Shown: positions 20,844-30,041 of the stretch, one piece after another
How positions within the stretch are numbered: position 1 is the stretch's first letter
Layout: each line of letters starts with the position of its first letter
Source: Pseudorhodoferax sp. Leaf274
GTDB taxonomy: Bacteria; Pseudomonadota; Gammaproteobacteria; Burkholderiales; Burkholderiaceae_C
DNA: 64,000 nt
Reading direction: 5' to 3'
Assembly (NCBI RefSeq): GCF_001422445.1
Contig: NZ_LMNA01000008.1
Location: 1 to 64,000 of the forward strand
The notes under the pieces: model-generated
Told to the model about the DNA's origin: nothing
Database searches by the model: none
What the model saw: the letters and a program-made list of their open reading frames with translations, nothing else
Program-made: the position numbers and the translations under genes

Positions 20844-21437
20844 ATGGCAATGGAAGGATGGTTCGTGGTGGCATTGGCCGTGGTCGCGGCCCTGTGGGCC
20901 GGCCGGGTCTACAACCGGCTCGTGCAGAACCGCAACCGCATCGCCAACGCCTTCGGCCAGATCGATGTGCAGCTCAAGCGCCGCCACGATCTGGTGCCCA
21001 ACCTCGTCGAGGTGGCCAGGCGCTACCTGGCCCATGAAGCGGCCACGCTGCAGGCCGTCACGCAGGCCCGCGGCGCTGCACTGGGCGCCGCAGACGCGGC
21101 ACGCGCCGCGCCCACCAGCGCCGCCGCCATCGGCGCGCTGACGGCCGCCGAGCAGGCCCTGGGCGGCAGCCTGGGCCGGTTGTTCGTGGTGGCCGAGGAC
21201 TACCCCGACCTCAAGGCCGACGCCAGCATGCGCGCGCTCAGCGAGGAACTGACCAGCACCGAGAACCGCATCGGCTTCGCGCGCCAGGCCTACAACGACC
21301 AGGTGCTGGCCTTCAACGACGCGGCCACGCGCTTTCCAGACCTGCTGGTGGCACGGCTGACGGGCTTTGCGCCGGCCGAGATGCTGCTGTCCACCCAATC
21401 GGCGGCCGAGCGCGCCGCACCCAAGGTCGCGTTCTAG
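20844..21437 (+). CDS. lemA: LemA family protein
   Basis: A 197-residue LemA-type membrane protein: one N-terminal transmembrane helix (about residues 5-24), then a long helical cytoplasmic or periplasmic domain with the family signature VQNRNRIANAFGQIDVQLKRRHDLVPNLVE and, near the end, ENRIGFARQAYNDQVLAFNDAATRFP. The function of LemA proteins is not settled; they often sit beside M48 peptidase or TPM-domain genes, as here. The ATG at 20844 was chosen because GGGAGG lies 5 bp upstream. The stop is followed 12 bp later by the M48 peptidase gene, so the two are likely co-expressed. Confidence 0.92.
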   Translation: MAMEGWFVVALAVVAALWAGRVYNRLVQNRNRIANAFGQIDVQLKRRHDLVPNLVEVARRYLAHEAATLQAVTQARGAALGAADAARAAPTSAAAIGALTAAEQALGGSLGRLFVVAEDYPDLKADASMRALSEELTSTENRIGFARQAYNDQVLAFNDAATRFPDLLVARLTGFAPAEMLLSTQSAAERAAPKVAF

Positions 21438-21449
21438 ACCGGCGCGCGC

Positions 21450-22505
21450 GTGCGCTTCTTCGAGCACCAGGACGAGGCCAGGCGCGCCACGCGCAAGCTG
21501 GTCGCCGGCTTCGTGCTCGCGGTGCTGGCCACCGTGGCCGGCGTGCACACCGCGCTGGCCCTGGGCTGGCTCGCGCTGCGCCTGCTGCTGGGCGGCGACC
21601 TGCCCTTCCCGGCCTACTTCTTCAGCGTCAACGTAGGCGTCACGCTGCTGCTGGTGCTGGGCGGCTGGTGGATCGAGACCTCCAGCCTGCACGCAGCCGG
21701 CGCGGCCCAGCGCCTGGCGCGCCGCGCCGGTGCGCGCGAGGCCCGGCCCGGCCTCTCGCATGCCGAGCAACGCCTGTGCAACGTGGTCGACGAGATGGCG
21801 ATCGCCGCCAGCATGCCGCGCCCGCAGGCCATGGTGCTCACGCGTGCGCAAGGCATCAACGCCTTCGCCACGGGCTGGCACGAGGACGACGCCGTCGTCG
21901 CCGTGACGCAGGGCGCGCTGGACAAGCTCACGCGCGAGGAACTGCAGGGCATGGTGGCGCACGAGTGCAGCCACATCCACGAGGGCGACACGCACCTGAA
22001 CATGCAGCTGGCCGGCATGGTCGGCGGGCTGGAACTTGTGCACCACTTCGGCATGACCCTGTGCGAGCACGGCGGGCTCGGGCAGTTGGTCGGCTGGCCC
22101 GTGCGGCTGATGGGCTCCTCCGGCTGGCTGGCCGGCCGCATGCTGCAGGCCGCCGTGTCGCGCCAGCGCGAATTCCTGGCCGACGCACGCACGGTGCAGT
22201 GGACACGCAGCCGCGACGGCCTGGGCGGCGTGCTGCGCAAGGCCATGACCGAGCAGCGCCTGGCCCGCGAACAGCGCGAGCGCCAGCGCCCGCTGCATCC
22301 GGCGCTGCACCACCTGCTGCTGGTCAGCGATGGCGGCCGCGGGTCGATGTGGTTGGACGCGCACCCGCCGCTGGCCGAACGCGTGCGGCGCATCTACGGC
22401 CGTCCGATGCCGGCGATGCCGCTGGCCTGCATCGACGAGGGGCCCGAGCCTGCCGCCGCGCACTGTCCCGCGCCACACGTCGAAGGACCGTTCACGTTGG
22501 TGTAG
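21450..22505 (+). CDS. M48-family zinc metalloprotease, membrane-bound (HtpX-like)
   Basis: A 351-residue protease. Two transmembrane helices lie near residues 17-43 and 52-72, followed by the gluzincin catalytic motif HECSH (residues 171-175), with the third zinc ligand likely Glu241 in EFLADA. This is the layout of HtpX/M48B peptidases, which degrade damaged membrane proteins. The C-terminal WLDAHPPLAERVRRIYG stretch is also conserved in the family. The GTG start at 21450 is the first in frame and begins 12 bp after the lemA stop. Lem A-M48 pairing is common in proteobacteria and suggests an envelope quality-control unit. Confidence 0.9.
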   Translation: MRFFEHQDEARRATRKLVAGFVLAVLATVAGVHTALALGWLALRLLLGGDLPFPAYFFSVNVGVTLLLVLGGWWIETSSLHAAGAAQRLARRAGAREARPGLSHAEQRLCNVVDEMAIAASMPRPQAMVLTRAQGINAFATGWHEDDAVVAVTQGALDKLTREELQGMVAHECSHIHEGDTHLNMQLAGMVGGLELVHHFGMTLCEHGGLGQLVGWPVRLMGSSGWLAGRMLQAAVSRQREFLADARTVQWTRSRDGLGGVLRKAMTEQRLAREQRERQRPLHPALHHLLLVSDGGRGSMWLDAHPPLAERVRRIYGRPMPAMPLACIDEGPEPAAAHCPAPHVEGPFTLV

Positions 22506-22591
22506 GCGCAGGCCGGCACTGTCCGTCTCCCAATGGCCCATGTGGGGCAGGCCCTTGGGACAGGCCTTGCGGCTCCGGTACATTCGGCCCG

Positions 22592-24184
22592 ATGTTGCAC
22601 CGCAGAACCCTTCTGACCGCCGGCGGCACCACCGCCGCGCTGGCCGCACTGGGGCTGTCGCCCCAAGCCATGGCGCAAGCCGGCCTGAAGCTTGGCCCGG
22701 CCACGCCGTTCTCCTTCGAAGACCTGGTCACGCGTGCCCGGGCACTGGCCGCCAAGCCTCATGCGCCGCCGCCGCCCCTGCCCAGCGATGTGCTCGAGCG
22801 CATCGACTACGACGCGCACGGCAAGCTCAAGTACAAGACCGATTTCGCGCTGTTCAAGGACGGGCCCGGGCCGTTCCCGGTGACCTTCTTCCACATGGGC
22901 CGCTATTTCCAGACGCCCGTGCACATGCATGTGCTGAACAAGGCCGGCAATGGCGCGCAGGGCCGCGAGATCCTCTACGACCCGGCCTACTTCGAGATGC
23001 CGGCCGACAGCCCGGCCAAGGCACTGCCGCAGGGCGCCGGCTTCGCGGGCTTCCGCTTCCAGGAGAGCCGGCTCGGCGACCAGGCCAAGCTGCCCTGGCA
23101 GGGCAACGACTGGGTGGCCTTCCTGGGCGCCTCGTACTTCCGCGCCATCGGCGGCCTGTACCAGTACGGGCTGTCGGCGCGCGGCGTGGCGCTGGACGTG
23201 GCCGTGAACGGCAAGAACGAAGAGTTCCCCGCGTTCACGCAGGTCTGGTTCGAACCGCCGGCCGACGGCGGCGACACCGTGGTGGTCTACGCGCTGCTCG
23301 AAGGCCCCAGCATCGCCGGCGCCTACCGCTTCGCGATGCGGCGCGACCAGGCCGTGACGATGGACATCGACTGCAAGCTCTTCCTGCGCCAGGACGTGGC
23401 ACGCCTGGGGCTGGTGCCACTGACCTCGATGTACTGGTACTCGGACAAGCTCAAGCCGACCGGCATCGACTGGCGGCCCGAGGTGCACGACTCCGACGGC
23501 CTGGCGCTGTGGACGGGCGGCGGCGAACGCATCTGGCGTCCGCTCAACAACCCCGCGTTCACGGGCATCTCGGCCTTCGGCGACAAGTCGCCCAAGGGCT
23601 TCGGCCTGATGCAGCGCGACCGCAACTTCGACCACTACCTGGACGGCGTGAACTACGACAAGCGGCCCAGCCTGTGGGTGGAGCCGCTCACCGATTTCGG
23701 CGAGGGCGCGGTCGAGCTCGTCGAGATCCCGACCGACGACGAGATCCACGACAACATCGGCGCCTTCTGGGTGCCCAAGGCCCCCGCCAAGGCCGGCGCC
23801 AGCTACGACCTGCGCTACCGGCTGCACTGGGTGGCCGACGAACCTTTCCCCTCGCCGCTGGCGCGCTGCGTGGCCACGCGCATCGGCCGCGGCGGCGTGC
23901 CGGGCCAGCCGCGGCCGCAGGGCGTGCGCAAGTTCATGGTCGAGTTCCTGGGCGGGCCGCTGGCCAACCTGCCCTTCGGCGTGAAGCCCGAGGCGGTGCT
24001 GAGCGCGTCGCGCGGCAGCTTCTCGTACGTGTTCACCGAGGCCGTGCCCAACAACGTGGCGGGCCACTGGCGCGCCCAGTTCGACTACACGCCCGAGGGC
24101 AACGGCCCGGTCGATCTGCGGCTGTTCCTGAAGAACGGCAACGAGACCCTGTCCGAGACCTGGCTCTACCAACTGCTGCTGTAG
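22592..24184 (+). CDS. opgD: Periplasmic glucan biosynthesis protein OpgD (MdoD)
   Basis: A 530-residue exported protein of the MdoG/OpgD family, which shapes osmoregulated periplasmic beta-glucans. The N-terminus MLHRRTLLTAGG carries a twin-arginine-like signal and the cleavage region is AMAQA near residue 28. The mature protein starts with FSFEDLVTRARALAAKPH, typical of the family, and includes FFHMGRYFQTPVHMH, YPV-like DKRPSLWVEPL and the C-terminal ETWLYQLLL. The length is as expected. The glucosyltransferase gene opgH is not in the window. The orphan ureD gene follows after only 4 bp. Confidence 0.93.
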   Translation: MLHRRTLLTAGGTTAALAALGLSPQAMAQAGLKLGPATPFSFEDLVTRARALAAKPHAPPPPLPSDVLERIDYDAHGKLKYKTDFALFKDGPGPFPVTFFHMGRYFQTPVHMHVLNKAGNGAQGREILYDPAYFEMPADSPAKALPQGAGFAGFRFQESRLGDQAKLPWQGNDWVAFLGASYFRAIGGLYQYGLSARGVALDVAVNGKNEEFPAFTQVWFEPPADGGDTVVVYALLEGPSIAGAYRFAMRRDQAVTMDIDCKLFLRQDVARLGLVPLTSMYWYSDKLKPTGIDWRPEVHDSDGLALWTGGGERIWRPLNNPAFTGISAFGDKSPKGFGLMQRDRNFDHYLDGVNYDKRPSLWVEPLTDFGEGAVELVEIPTDDEIHDNIGAFWVPKAPAKAGASYDLRYRLHWVADEPFPSPLARCVATRIGRGGVPGQPRPQGVRKFMVEFLGGPLANLPFGVKPEAVLSASRGSFSYVFTEAVPNNVAGHWRAQFDYTPEGNGPVDLRLFLKNGNETLSETWLYQLLL

Positions 24185-24188
24185 CGCC

Positions 24189-25019
24189 ATGGCCTGGCAT
24201 GCCAGCCTGGCGCTGGACTACCGCCTCGAAGCGGGCCGCAGCGTGGCGCGCCACCGCCACCAGGGTCCGCTGCGGGTGCTGCAGAGCCTGTACCCCGAGA
24301 GCGAGGGCATCTGCCACAACGTGCTCGTGCACCCGCCCGGCGGGCTGGTGGGCGGCGACGTGCTGGACATCCGCGTCGACGTGGGCGAAGGCGCGCACGG
24401 CCTCGTGACCACGCCCGGCGCCGCGCGCTTTTACCGCAGCGCGGGCGAGACCGCCGCACAGCACACGCAGCTGGCGCTAGCCCCGGGCGCGCGCTTCGAA
24501 TGGCTGCCGGCCGAGACGCTGTGCTATGACCAATGCCTGGCCGAGAACCGGCTGAGCCTGCAGCTGGCGCCCGGTGCCGAACTCATCGGCTGGGACATCA
24601 CGGCACTGGGCCTGCCGCACGCCGGCAAGCCCTTCACGCAAGGCACGCTGCGCCAGCACCTGGAGTTGCCCGGCGTGTGGCTGGAGCGCGCGCGCATCGC
24701 GGCCGACGACGCACTGCTGCTGGACGGTCCGCTCGGCATGGCCGGCCAGCGCTGCATCGCCACGCTGTTCTTCGCCTGCGGCGACCGGCTCCCCCGGGGC
24801 CGGCGCGAGCAGGTGCTGGACGCCGCGCGCGCTGTGGTCGACAGCCATGCGCTGCGCGCCACGGCCGGCGCCACCAGCCCCCACGCGCAGGTCGTCGTGG
24901 TGCGCGCACTGGCGCCCGTGGTGGAGCCGGCCATGGCCCTCATGAAGCAGGTCTGGGCCGCCTGGCGCGGCGCCTGCTGGCAGCTGCCGGCCACGCCGCC
25001 ACGCATCTGGGCCATGTAG
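24189..25019 (+). CDS. ureD: Urease accessory protein UreD (UreH), orphan
   Basis: A 276-residue protein matching UreD, the scaffold that binds apo-urease with UreF and UreG during nickel insertion. Signatures include HNVLVHPPGGLVGGDVLDI, LVTTPGAARFYRS, GARFEWLPAETLCYDQC and the C-terminal PPRIWAM. It is full length. It is unusual in that no ureA, ureB, ureC, ureE, ureF or ureG follows; instead it sits 4 bp after opgD and 78 bp before an ABC binding-protein gene. A urease cluster may lie elsewhere in the genome. Confidence 0.92.
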   Translation: MAWHASLALDYRLEAGRSVARHRHQGPLRVLQSLYPESEGICHNVLVHPPGGLVGGDVLDIRVDVGEGAHGLVTTPGAARFYRSAGETAAQHTQLALAPGARFEWLPAETLCYDQCLAENRLSLQLAPGAELIGWDITALGLPHAGKPFTQGTLRQHLELPGVWLERARIAADDALLLDGPLGMAGQRCIATLFFACGDRLPRGRREQVLDAARAVVDSHALRATAGATSPHAQVVVVRALAPVVEPAMALMKQVWAAWRGACWQLPATPPRIWAM

Positions 25020-25097
25020 CGCGGGCCGGCTGAAAACCCGGAGGGCATGCGCGGGGCGACCGTCTCAAAATGGTCCATCGCAACACTGGAGACATGC

Positions 25098-26141
25098 ATG
25101 CCCTTCACCCGCGCCATCCCTGCCCTGGCCACCACCGCCCTGGCCGTCGCAGCCATCGCGGCGACCGCCGGCGCCGCCCAGGCCCAGGGCGTCGTCAACG
25201 CGCTGTGCAGCACCGACGCCCCCTGGTGCGAGGCCGCGGCGGCCGAGTTCACGCGCCAGACCGGCATCAAGGTGAACCAGGCGCACAAGGGCACGGGCGA
25301 GATCGGGGCCCAGTTGCGCGCCGAGGCGCAGAACCCCAAGACCGACATCTGGTGGGGCGGCACGGGCGACCCCTTCCTGCAGGCCGCCGAGGCCGGCCTG
25401 CTGGACGCCTACCGGCCGGCCTACATCAACGACCTGCACGAATGGGCCGTGCGCCAGTACGCCATGAGCGGCAACCAGGTCGGCGGCTTCTACACCAGCA
25501 CCATCGGCTTCGGCTACAACACCGAACTGCTCAAGAAGAAGGGCCTGCCAGAGCCCAGGTGCTGGGCCGACCTCGTCAAGCCCGCATACAAGGGCGAGAT
25601 CGAGATCTCGCACCCGGCCTCCAGCGGCACGGCCTACACCGTGATCGCCGGCCTGGTGCAGCAGATGGGCGAGGACGCCGCCTTCGACTACCTCAAGAAG
25701 CTGCACCGCAACGTGACCCAGTACACGCGCAGCGGCCAGGCGCAGGCGCCCAACGTGGCCAAGGGCGAGGTGGCCATCGGCGTGACCTTCGCCTTCAACT
25801 TCGAGAAATGGAAGCTCGACAAATACCCCGTGAAGACCGCCGCGCCCTGCGAAGGCACGAGCTACGAGATCGGCGGCATCGCGCTCGTGAAGGGTGCGCG
25901 CAACAAGGCCAATGCGCAGAAGTACTACGACTGGCTCATGGGCCCGGCCGGCCAGGCCGTGGGCGCCCAGGTCGGCAGCTACCAGACGCCGGCCAACCGC
26001 ACCTTCAAGCCCGACCCGCGCATCCCGGCCATCGACAGCGTCAAGCTGATCAAGTACGACTTCGAGAAGTACGGCAAGTCGGCCGAGCGCAGGCGGCTGA
26101 TCGACCGCTGGACGAAGGAGGTGGAAGCCCTGCCGAAGTGA
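25098..26141 (+). CDS. ABC transporter substrate-binding protein (iron(III)/AfuA-like), orphan
   Basis: A 347-residue exported binding protein. A signal peptide covers about residues 1-30 (LALAV-type core, cleavage after AAQAQ). The mature protein has VVNALCSTDAPWCEAAAAEFTRQTGIKV, DIWWGGTGDPFLQAAEAGLLD, FYTSTIGFGYNTELL and the hinge typical of AfuA/FbpA-like and 2-aminoethylphosphonate-type proteins. A cysteine pair near the start of the mature part (CSTDAPWC) may form a disulfide. No permease or ATPase gene is adjacent, so its partner must be elsewhere. The ATG at 25098 was chosen because the signal peptide begins there. Confidence 0.82.
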   Translation: MPFTRAIPALATTALAVAAIAATAGAAQAQGVVNALCSTDAPWCEAAAAEFTRQTGIKVNQAHKGTGEIGAQLRAEAQNPKTDIWWGGTGDPFLQAAEAGLLDAYRPAYINDLHEWAVRQYAMSGNQVGGFYTSTIGFGYNTELLKKKGLPEPRCWADLVKPAYKGEIEISHPASSGTAYTVIAGLVQQMGEDAAFDYLKKLHRNVTQYTRSGQAQAPNVAKGEVAIGVTFAFNFEKWKLDKYPVKTAAPCEGTSYEIGGIALVKGARNKANAQKYYDWLMGPAGQAVGAQVGSYQTPANRTFKPDPRIPAIDSVKLIKYDFEKYGKSAERRRLIDRWTKEVEALPK

Positions 26142-26292
26142 GGGGCGGGACCGGAACGACGCACCGGGCGGTGATGGCGGGTCGCGATCTTGGGAGCAGC
26201 AGGCCTGGGTTGGTCGGCGAAGGGCCGACGCTCTCGGCCGGCAGCGGACCTTCGCAAGTGACCGCTTGGTGCACGTCCATGGACGGCGCGCG

Positions 26293-27645
26293 TCAGTAGC
26301 TCAGCTCCAGCACCGACACGTGGTTGTCGGCCAGCGGCCAGCTGCGTCCGACGACACGTTCGCCGTTGAATTCGGCCACCAGGGTACGCGGCAGCCCGAC
26401 GGGCTTGATGCGCGACACCGCGACCCCCGCGCCCAGCACCGCGCCCGGCGGTGGCGACTGGCCGTCGAAGGCCATCTTGTCGCGCCCTGGATCCAGGTAG
26501 CCGCGTGGCCGCGTCATCAGGGCAAGCGTTGGCGCGTTCCTGTCGGCCTCGGGCACGCGCTCGGGCCGCAGATGGAGCACCGTGGTCGAGCGCGGGAACG
26601 GGCTGCGGTAGAAGTGCGTGGTGGCATAGCCAGGCGCGCTGACCACGAACTCGTGGCGCGCCTGCGGGTCGGTCGCCAGGGGGCCCCAGTCCCCTCCAGC
26701 GGACACCACCGCGGTGTAGAGGGCCGGGCCAAGACGCTCGCCCGTGAGGGGGTCGATGGTGAAGACCTCGATGCGTGCGCCTGCCAAGCCGATGTTGGTG
26801 CCAGCGCCACTCACCTTGCCGGCCAACGACACACGCGGCTCGGGGGCGATGTCGCTGCGCGCGGGTGCGCGCCCGGTGATGAAGCGGTAAGCCGCCTCGA
26901 AGGCTGCAGCGGAGAACGAGGTCTCCCGGTGGTCGATGCGCGGGATGACGAGGTTGGTGGCGCCTTTCAGTTCGGGTCCAGCCGCCGTGACGCCGGTGGC
27001 CACTCCGCGCTTGCCGATCCACAGGCCATCCGGTTGGGCGAACTTGTCGTTGCCGTCGGAGCGGACCGTCATCCAGCGCACCGGGCCGGTGACCTCGTCG
27101 CCATCGGCGTTCTTGGGCGCGTTCAGCGCGCGGAGAAAGGGGCCGTGGCCCGCGAACTCGCTGCGGTCCGACAGGCCCTCGATCGGAACGGCCCAGACAC
27201 CGTGGTTGGGGGTGCCACCCAGGATGGCGTGCGAGACCGTTCTCTCGCCACCGCCATTGGCGATGTAGTTGCGGATGGCGTTGCCGCCGCGCGAGTTGCC
27301 CATCAACACGACCTGACGCGCGCCGGTGCGGGCCAGCACCTTGTCGACCTCTGCGCGCAGGTAGTCCCGGTGCTCGGCGGTGGACGAGCGACCGGGCTGT
27401 TCGCGCGCGTCGTCGTCGCGCGCGGTGGGCAGCGGCATGTCGATGGCGTGCAGCCGCTCGCGCGGCCAGCCGTTGGACTCGAAGCGCCACATCGTCGTCA
27501 ACCACACCCCGGCGTTGTCGCCGTTGCCGTGCACGAAGACGATGGGGGGGCGTGTGTCGGCGTCGTTGGGGGCAGGGGCGGTGGCGCAGGAGGACAGCAG
27601 CACCGCCGCTGCGGCCAGCACGAGGCGCCGGGTCAGATGGGACAT
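26293..27645 (-). CDS. Alpha/beta-hydrolase (esterase/lipase-like) lipoprotein
   Basis: A 450-residue exported hydrolase. The signal ends in LLSSC (about residues 16-20), a lipobox. The hydrolase core shows the oxyanion loop VFVHGNGDNAG near residue 37 and the nucleophile elbow GNSRG near residue 116, with a catalytic His likely in PRIDHRETSF. The C-terminal half from about 290 has beta-sandwich-like stretches (VSLAGKVSGAGTNIGLAGARIEVFT), resembling a carboxypeptidase-regulatory or Ig-like domain. It is probably surface or periplasmic; substrate is unknown. The ATG at 27645 is the start preceding the basic signal MSHLTRR. Confidence 0.8.
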   Translation of the reverse strand: MSHLTRRLVLAAAAVLLSSCATAPAPNDADTRPPIVFVHGNGDNAGVWLTTMWRFESNGWPRERLHAIDMPLPTARDDDAREQPGRSSTAEHRDYLRAEVDKVLARTGARQVVLMGNSRGGNAIRNYIANGGGERTVSHAILGGTPNHGVWAVPIEGLSDRSEFAGHGPFLRALNAPKNADGDEVTGPVRWMTVRSDGNDKFAQPDGLWIGKRGVATGVTAAGPELKGATNLVIPRIDHRETSFSAAAFEAAYRFITGRAPARSDIAPEPRVSLAGKVSGAGTNIGLAGARIEVFTIDPLTGERLGPALYTAVVSAGGDWGPLATDPQARHEFVVSAPGYATTHFYRSPFPRSTTVLHLRPERVPEADRNAPTLALMTRPRGYLDPGRDKMAFDGQSPPPGAVLGAGVAVSRIKPVGLPRTLVAEFNGERVVGRSWPLADNHVSVLELSY

Positions 27646-27832
27646 CGAATCTCCAGGAACGCTTGAGGTGAGGGACGGGACTTCAGCGGGCTGAGGAGGA
27701 TACGCTGCCGAGGCAGTGTCCGTACCAGGGACGTGTCCCATGCGGCACGCGATGGATCGAGGTGGGGGCTGGCCGCGCGCGTGGATGGCGATCGCAATCG
27801 GCGGCCAGGCAGCCGCACCGCTGCCCGCAGAC

Positions 27833-29299
27833 TCAAATCCGCTCCGGCACCGGCAGCGCCACCCCCACCCCCGAGCACTTGCCGTCGAAAGCCTGCAGGA
27901 ACACGCGCCCATGCAGGCGCCGCGCGATCTGCGCGACGATGGCCAGGCCCAGCCCGCAGTGGCCGATGCCCACGCGCCCGGCCTGCAGCCGCACGAAGGG
28001 CTGCTGTGCCTCCTCGAAGCGCTCGGCGCTGATGCCCTGCCCGCAGTCCAGCACCAGCAGCTGGCATTCGCGCGCCACGCTGCGGATGCGCAGCACCACC
28101 GGCGCCACGCCGTGGGCGGCGGCGTTGTCGATGAGGTTGGTCAGCACACGGTGCAGCGCGATGTCGGGCACCTGCAGTTCGCCGGCCGCGGTGTCCTCGA
28201 TCTCGACCTGCACCCTGCCCTCGCCATGGCTGCGCGCGATGCGCTGCGCCAGCACGCCCAGCGGCTCGGGCGAGCCGGGCGCCACGTCGGCCTCGCCCTG
28301 GGCATAGGCCAGGAACTGGTCGACGATGTGGGCCAGCGCCTGGAAGTCGTGCTCCATGCTTTCCAGCTGGTCGTCGGGGCACATGCATTCCATGCGCAGG
28401 CGCAGCCGCGCCAGCGGCGTGCGCAGGTCGTGCGACAGGCCGGCCAGCAGCTGCTGGCGCGTGGCGTCGGCCGTGGTCACGGCGCCGACCAGGCCGTTGA
28501 AGGCCTCCACCAGCGGGCGCAGTTCGGCCGCCACGGGCTGGGCATGGTCGATGGGCCGCAGCTCGCGCTGGCGCGCCGCCACCTCGTCGGCCAGCCGCGC
28601 CATGGGCCGCGTGATCCAGCGCACGCCCGCCACGGTCGCCACGGCGGCGGCCAGCCCCACGCCCACCATCAGCAGCAACGCCAGCAGCAGCGGCGCGATG
28701 GGCGGACGGCCGCCACCCACCAGGTCGATGACCCAGCCATCCTGGTCGACGACGAAGCCCACCCGCAACAGGGCCGGCCCCGGCTCGGCCGGGTGCAGCC
28801 AGGTCATGGTGATGTGGAAGTCGAGCTTGCTGCGCAGTTGCTCGGGCCAGGTGAGCCGTGCCGGCGGCGGGCCTTCGCGCAACGGCCCGGGGCCCGGGCC
28901 GTGCCAGCCGTCCGGCCGGGGCCGGCCACCGTCGACCCAGGGCCCGGGTGCCCGCGGCGGGCCGAACATGGGGGGGCCGTCGCGCATCGACGGCTGGCTC
29001 AGGAAGGGCAGCGGGTCGAACGGCGGCTGCGCCTGCGTCAGCGGCGGCGCGTTCGCGGCGCGGTGCACCATGAAGCCGCCGAACCGCAAGGCCTTGGCCA
29101 TGGCGTCGCGCTGGCCCGCGGGCGCCTGCTGCAAGGCCGTGCGCACCAGCAGGATGCTGCGCGCCAGCGTGCTGGCCAGCTGCGCGTTCAGCGGCTGGGT
29201 GGCCCGCACGAACAGGTAGGCGTTCAGGCACAGGATCAGCAGGCTGACCATCACCACCAGGATGGTCAGCCGCCGGACGATGGAGAACGGGCGGCGCAC
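27833..29299 (-). CDS. Sensor histidine kinase, EnvZ-like, with Pro/Gly-rich sensor region
   Basis: A 488-residue membrane kinase. Two transmembrane helices flank a periplasmic region (about residues 35-225) that is strikingly Pro/Gly/Arg-rich around 95-160. A HAMP-like segment follows, then HisKA with GLSHDLRTPLARLRLR and HATPase_c with NLIDNAAAHG, LDCGQGIS and GLGLAIV. The architecture matches EnvZ/RstB-type sensors. The partner response regulator gene lies 7 bp upstream of its start (stop at 29307), forming a two-component operon. The stimulus is unknown; the Pro-rich loop resembles that of sensors seen in acid or envelope stress but that is speculation. Confidence 0.92.
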   Translation of the reverse strand: MRRPFSIVRRLTILVVMVSLLILCLNAYLFVRATQPLNAQLASTLARSILLVRTALQQAPAGQRDAMAKALRFGGFMVHRAANAPPLTQAQPPFDPLPFLSQPSMRDGPPMFGPPRAPGPWVDGGRPRPDGWHGPGPGPLREGPPPARLTWPEQLRSKLDFHITMTWLHPAEPGPALLRVGFVVDQDGWVIDLVGGGRPPIAPLLLALLLMVGVGLAAAVATVAGVRWITRPMARLADEVAARQRELRPIDHAQPVAAELRPLVEAFNGLVGAVTTADATRQQLLAGLSHDLRTPLARLRLRMECMCPDDQLESMEHDFQALAHIVDQFLAYAQGEADVAPGSPEPLGVLAQRIARSHGEGRVQVEIEDTAAGELQVPDIALHRVLTNLIDNAAAHGVAPVVLRIRSVARECQLLVLDCGQGISAERFEEAQQPFVRLQAGRVGIGHCGLGLAIVAQIARRLHGRVFLQAFDGKCSGVGVALPVPERI

Positions 29300-29306
29300 G
29301 GAGGGG

Positions 29307-30041
29307 TCAGGCGAGCAGCGCGTCCATCGGCACGAACATGTAGCCGTGGCTGCGCACGGTCTGGATGAAGCGCGGCGAGGCCGGCTCGGGCTCGATCAGC
29401 TTGCGCAGCCGCATGATGGCGGCGTCCACCGCGCGCAGCATGACCTCGTCGCCGCGGCTGTGCGAGACGGCCAGCAGGCGCTCGCGCGAGACCGGCACCG
29501 AGGGGTTGGCCGTGAGCTCGGCCAGCAGCGCGTACTCCACCGTGTTGAGCACGCGCACCTCGTCGCCGCGGTGCAGGCTGCGCGAGTCCAGCGCGAAGAG
29601 GAAGGGGCCCACGCGCACGGTGCGGCGCGCCTCGATCGGCGCACCGGGGATGAACGAGGCCCGCCGCATCACGGCATTGATGCGGGCCAGCAGCTCGCGC
29701 GCGGAGAACGGCTTGCCCAGGTAGTCGTCGGCGCCCATCTCCAGGCCGATGATGCGGTCGACCTCTTCGCTGAAGGCGGTCAGCAGGATGATGGGCACGC
29801 GGTCGCCCTCGGCGCGCATGCGCTGGCAGGCCTGCAGGCCCGACATGCCGGGCAGGCCCACGTCCAGCACGATGAGGTCGGGGCGCTGGCGGTGCATGCG
29901 CTGCAGCAGTTCTTCGGCACTGCGCATGGCGGTGACTTCCAGGCCGTGGCGGCCGAGGTAGCCGCACAGCATGTCGCGCAGCGCATCGTCGTCCTCCACG
30001 ATGTAGGCATGGAAGGGCTTGGCGGACTCCACGGATGGCAT
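29307..30041 (-). CDS. OmpR-family response regulator
   Basis: A 244-residue regulator with an N-terminal receiver (acidic pair in VEDDDALRD, phosphoacceptor Asp in LIVLDVGLPGMSG near residue 57, Lys in LGKPFSARE near 109) and a C-terminal winged helix (about residues 145-240, with the terminal DNA-contact strand SHGYMFVP). It is the first gene of the two-component operon with the following EnvZ-like kinase. No target promoter can be inferred, but the divergent gene at 30501 is the nearest candidate across a 459-bp intergenic region. Confidence 0.94.
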   Translation of the reverse strand: MPSVESAKPFHAYIVEDDDALRDMLCGYLGRHGLEVTAMRSAEELLQRMHRQRPDLIVLDVGLPGMSGLQACQRMRAEGDRVPIILLTAFSEEVDRIIGLEMGADDYLGKPFSARELLARINAVMRRASFIPGAPIEARRTVRVGPFLFALDSRSLHRGDEVRVLNTVEYALLAELTANPSVPVSRERLLAVSHSRGDEVMLRAVDAAIMRLRKLIEPEPASPRFIQTVRSHGYMFVPMDALLA

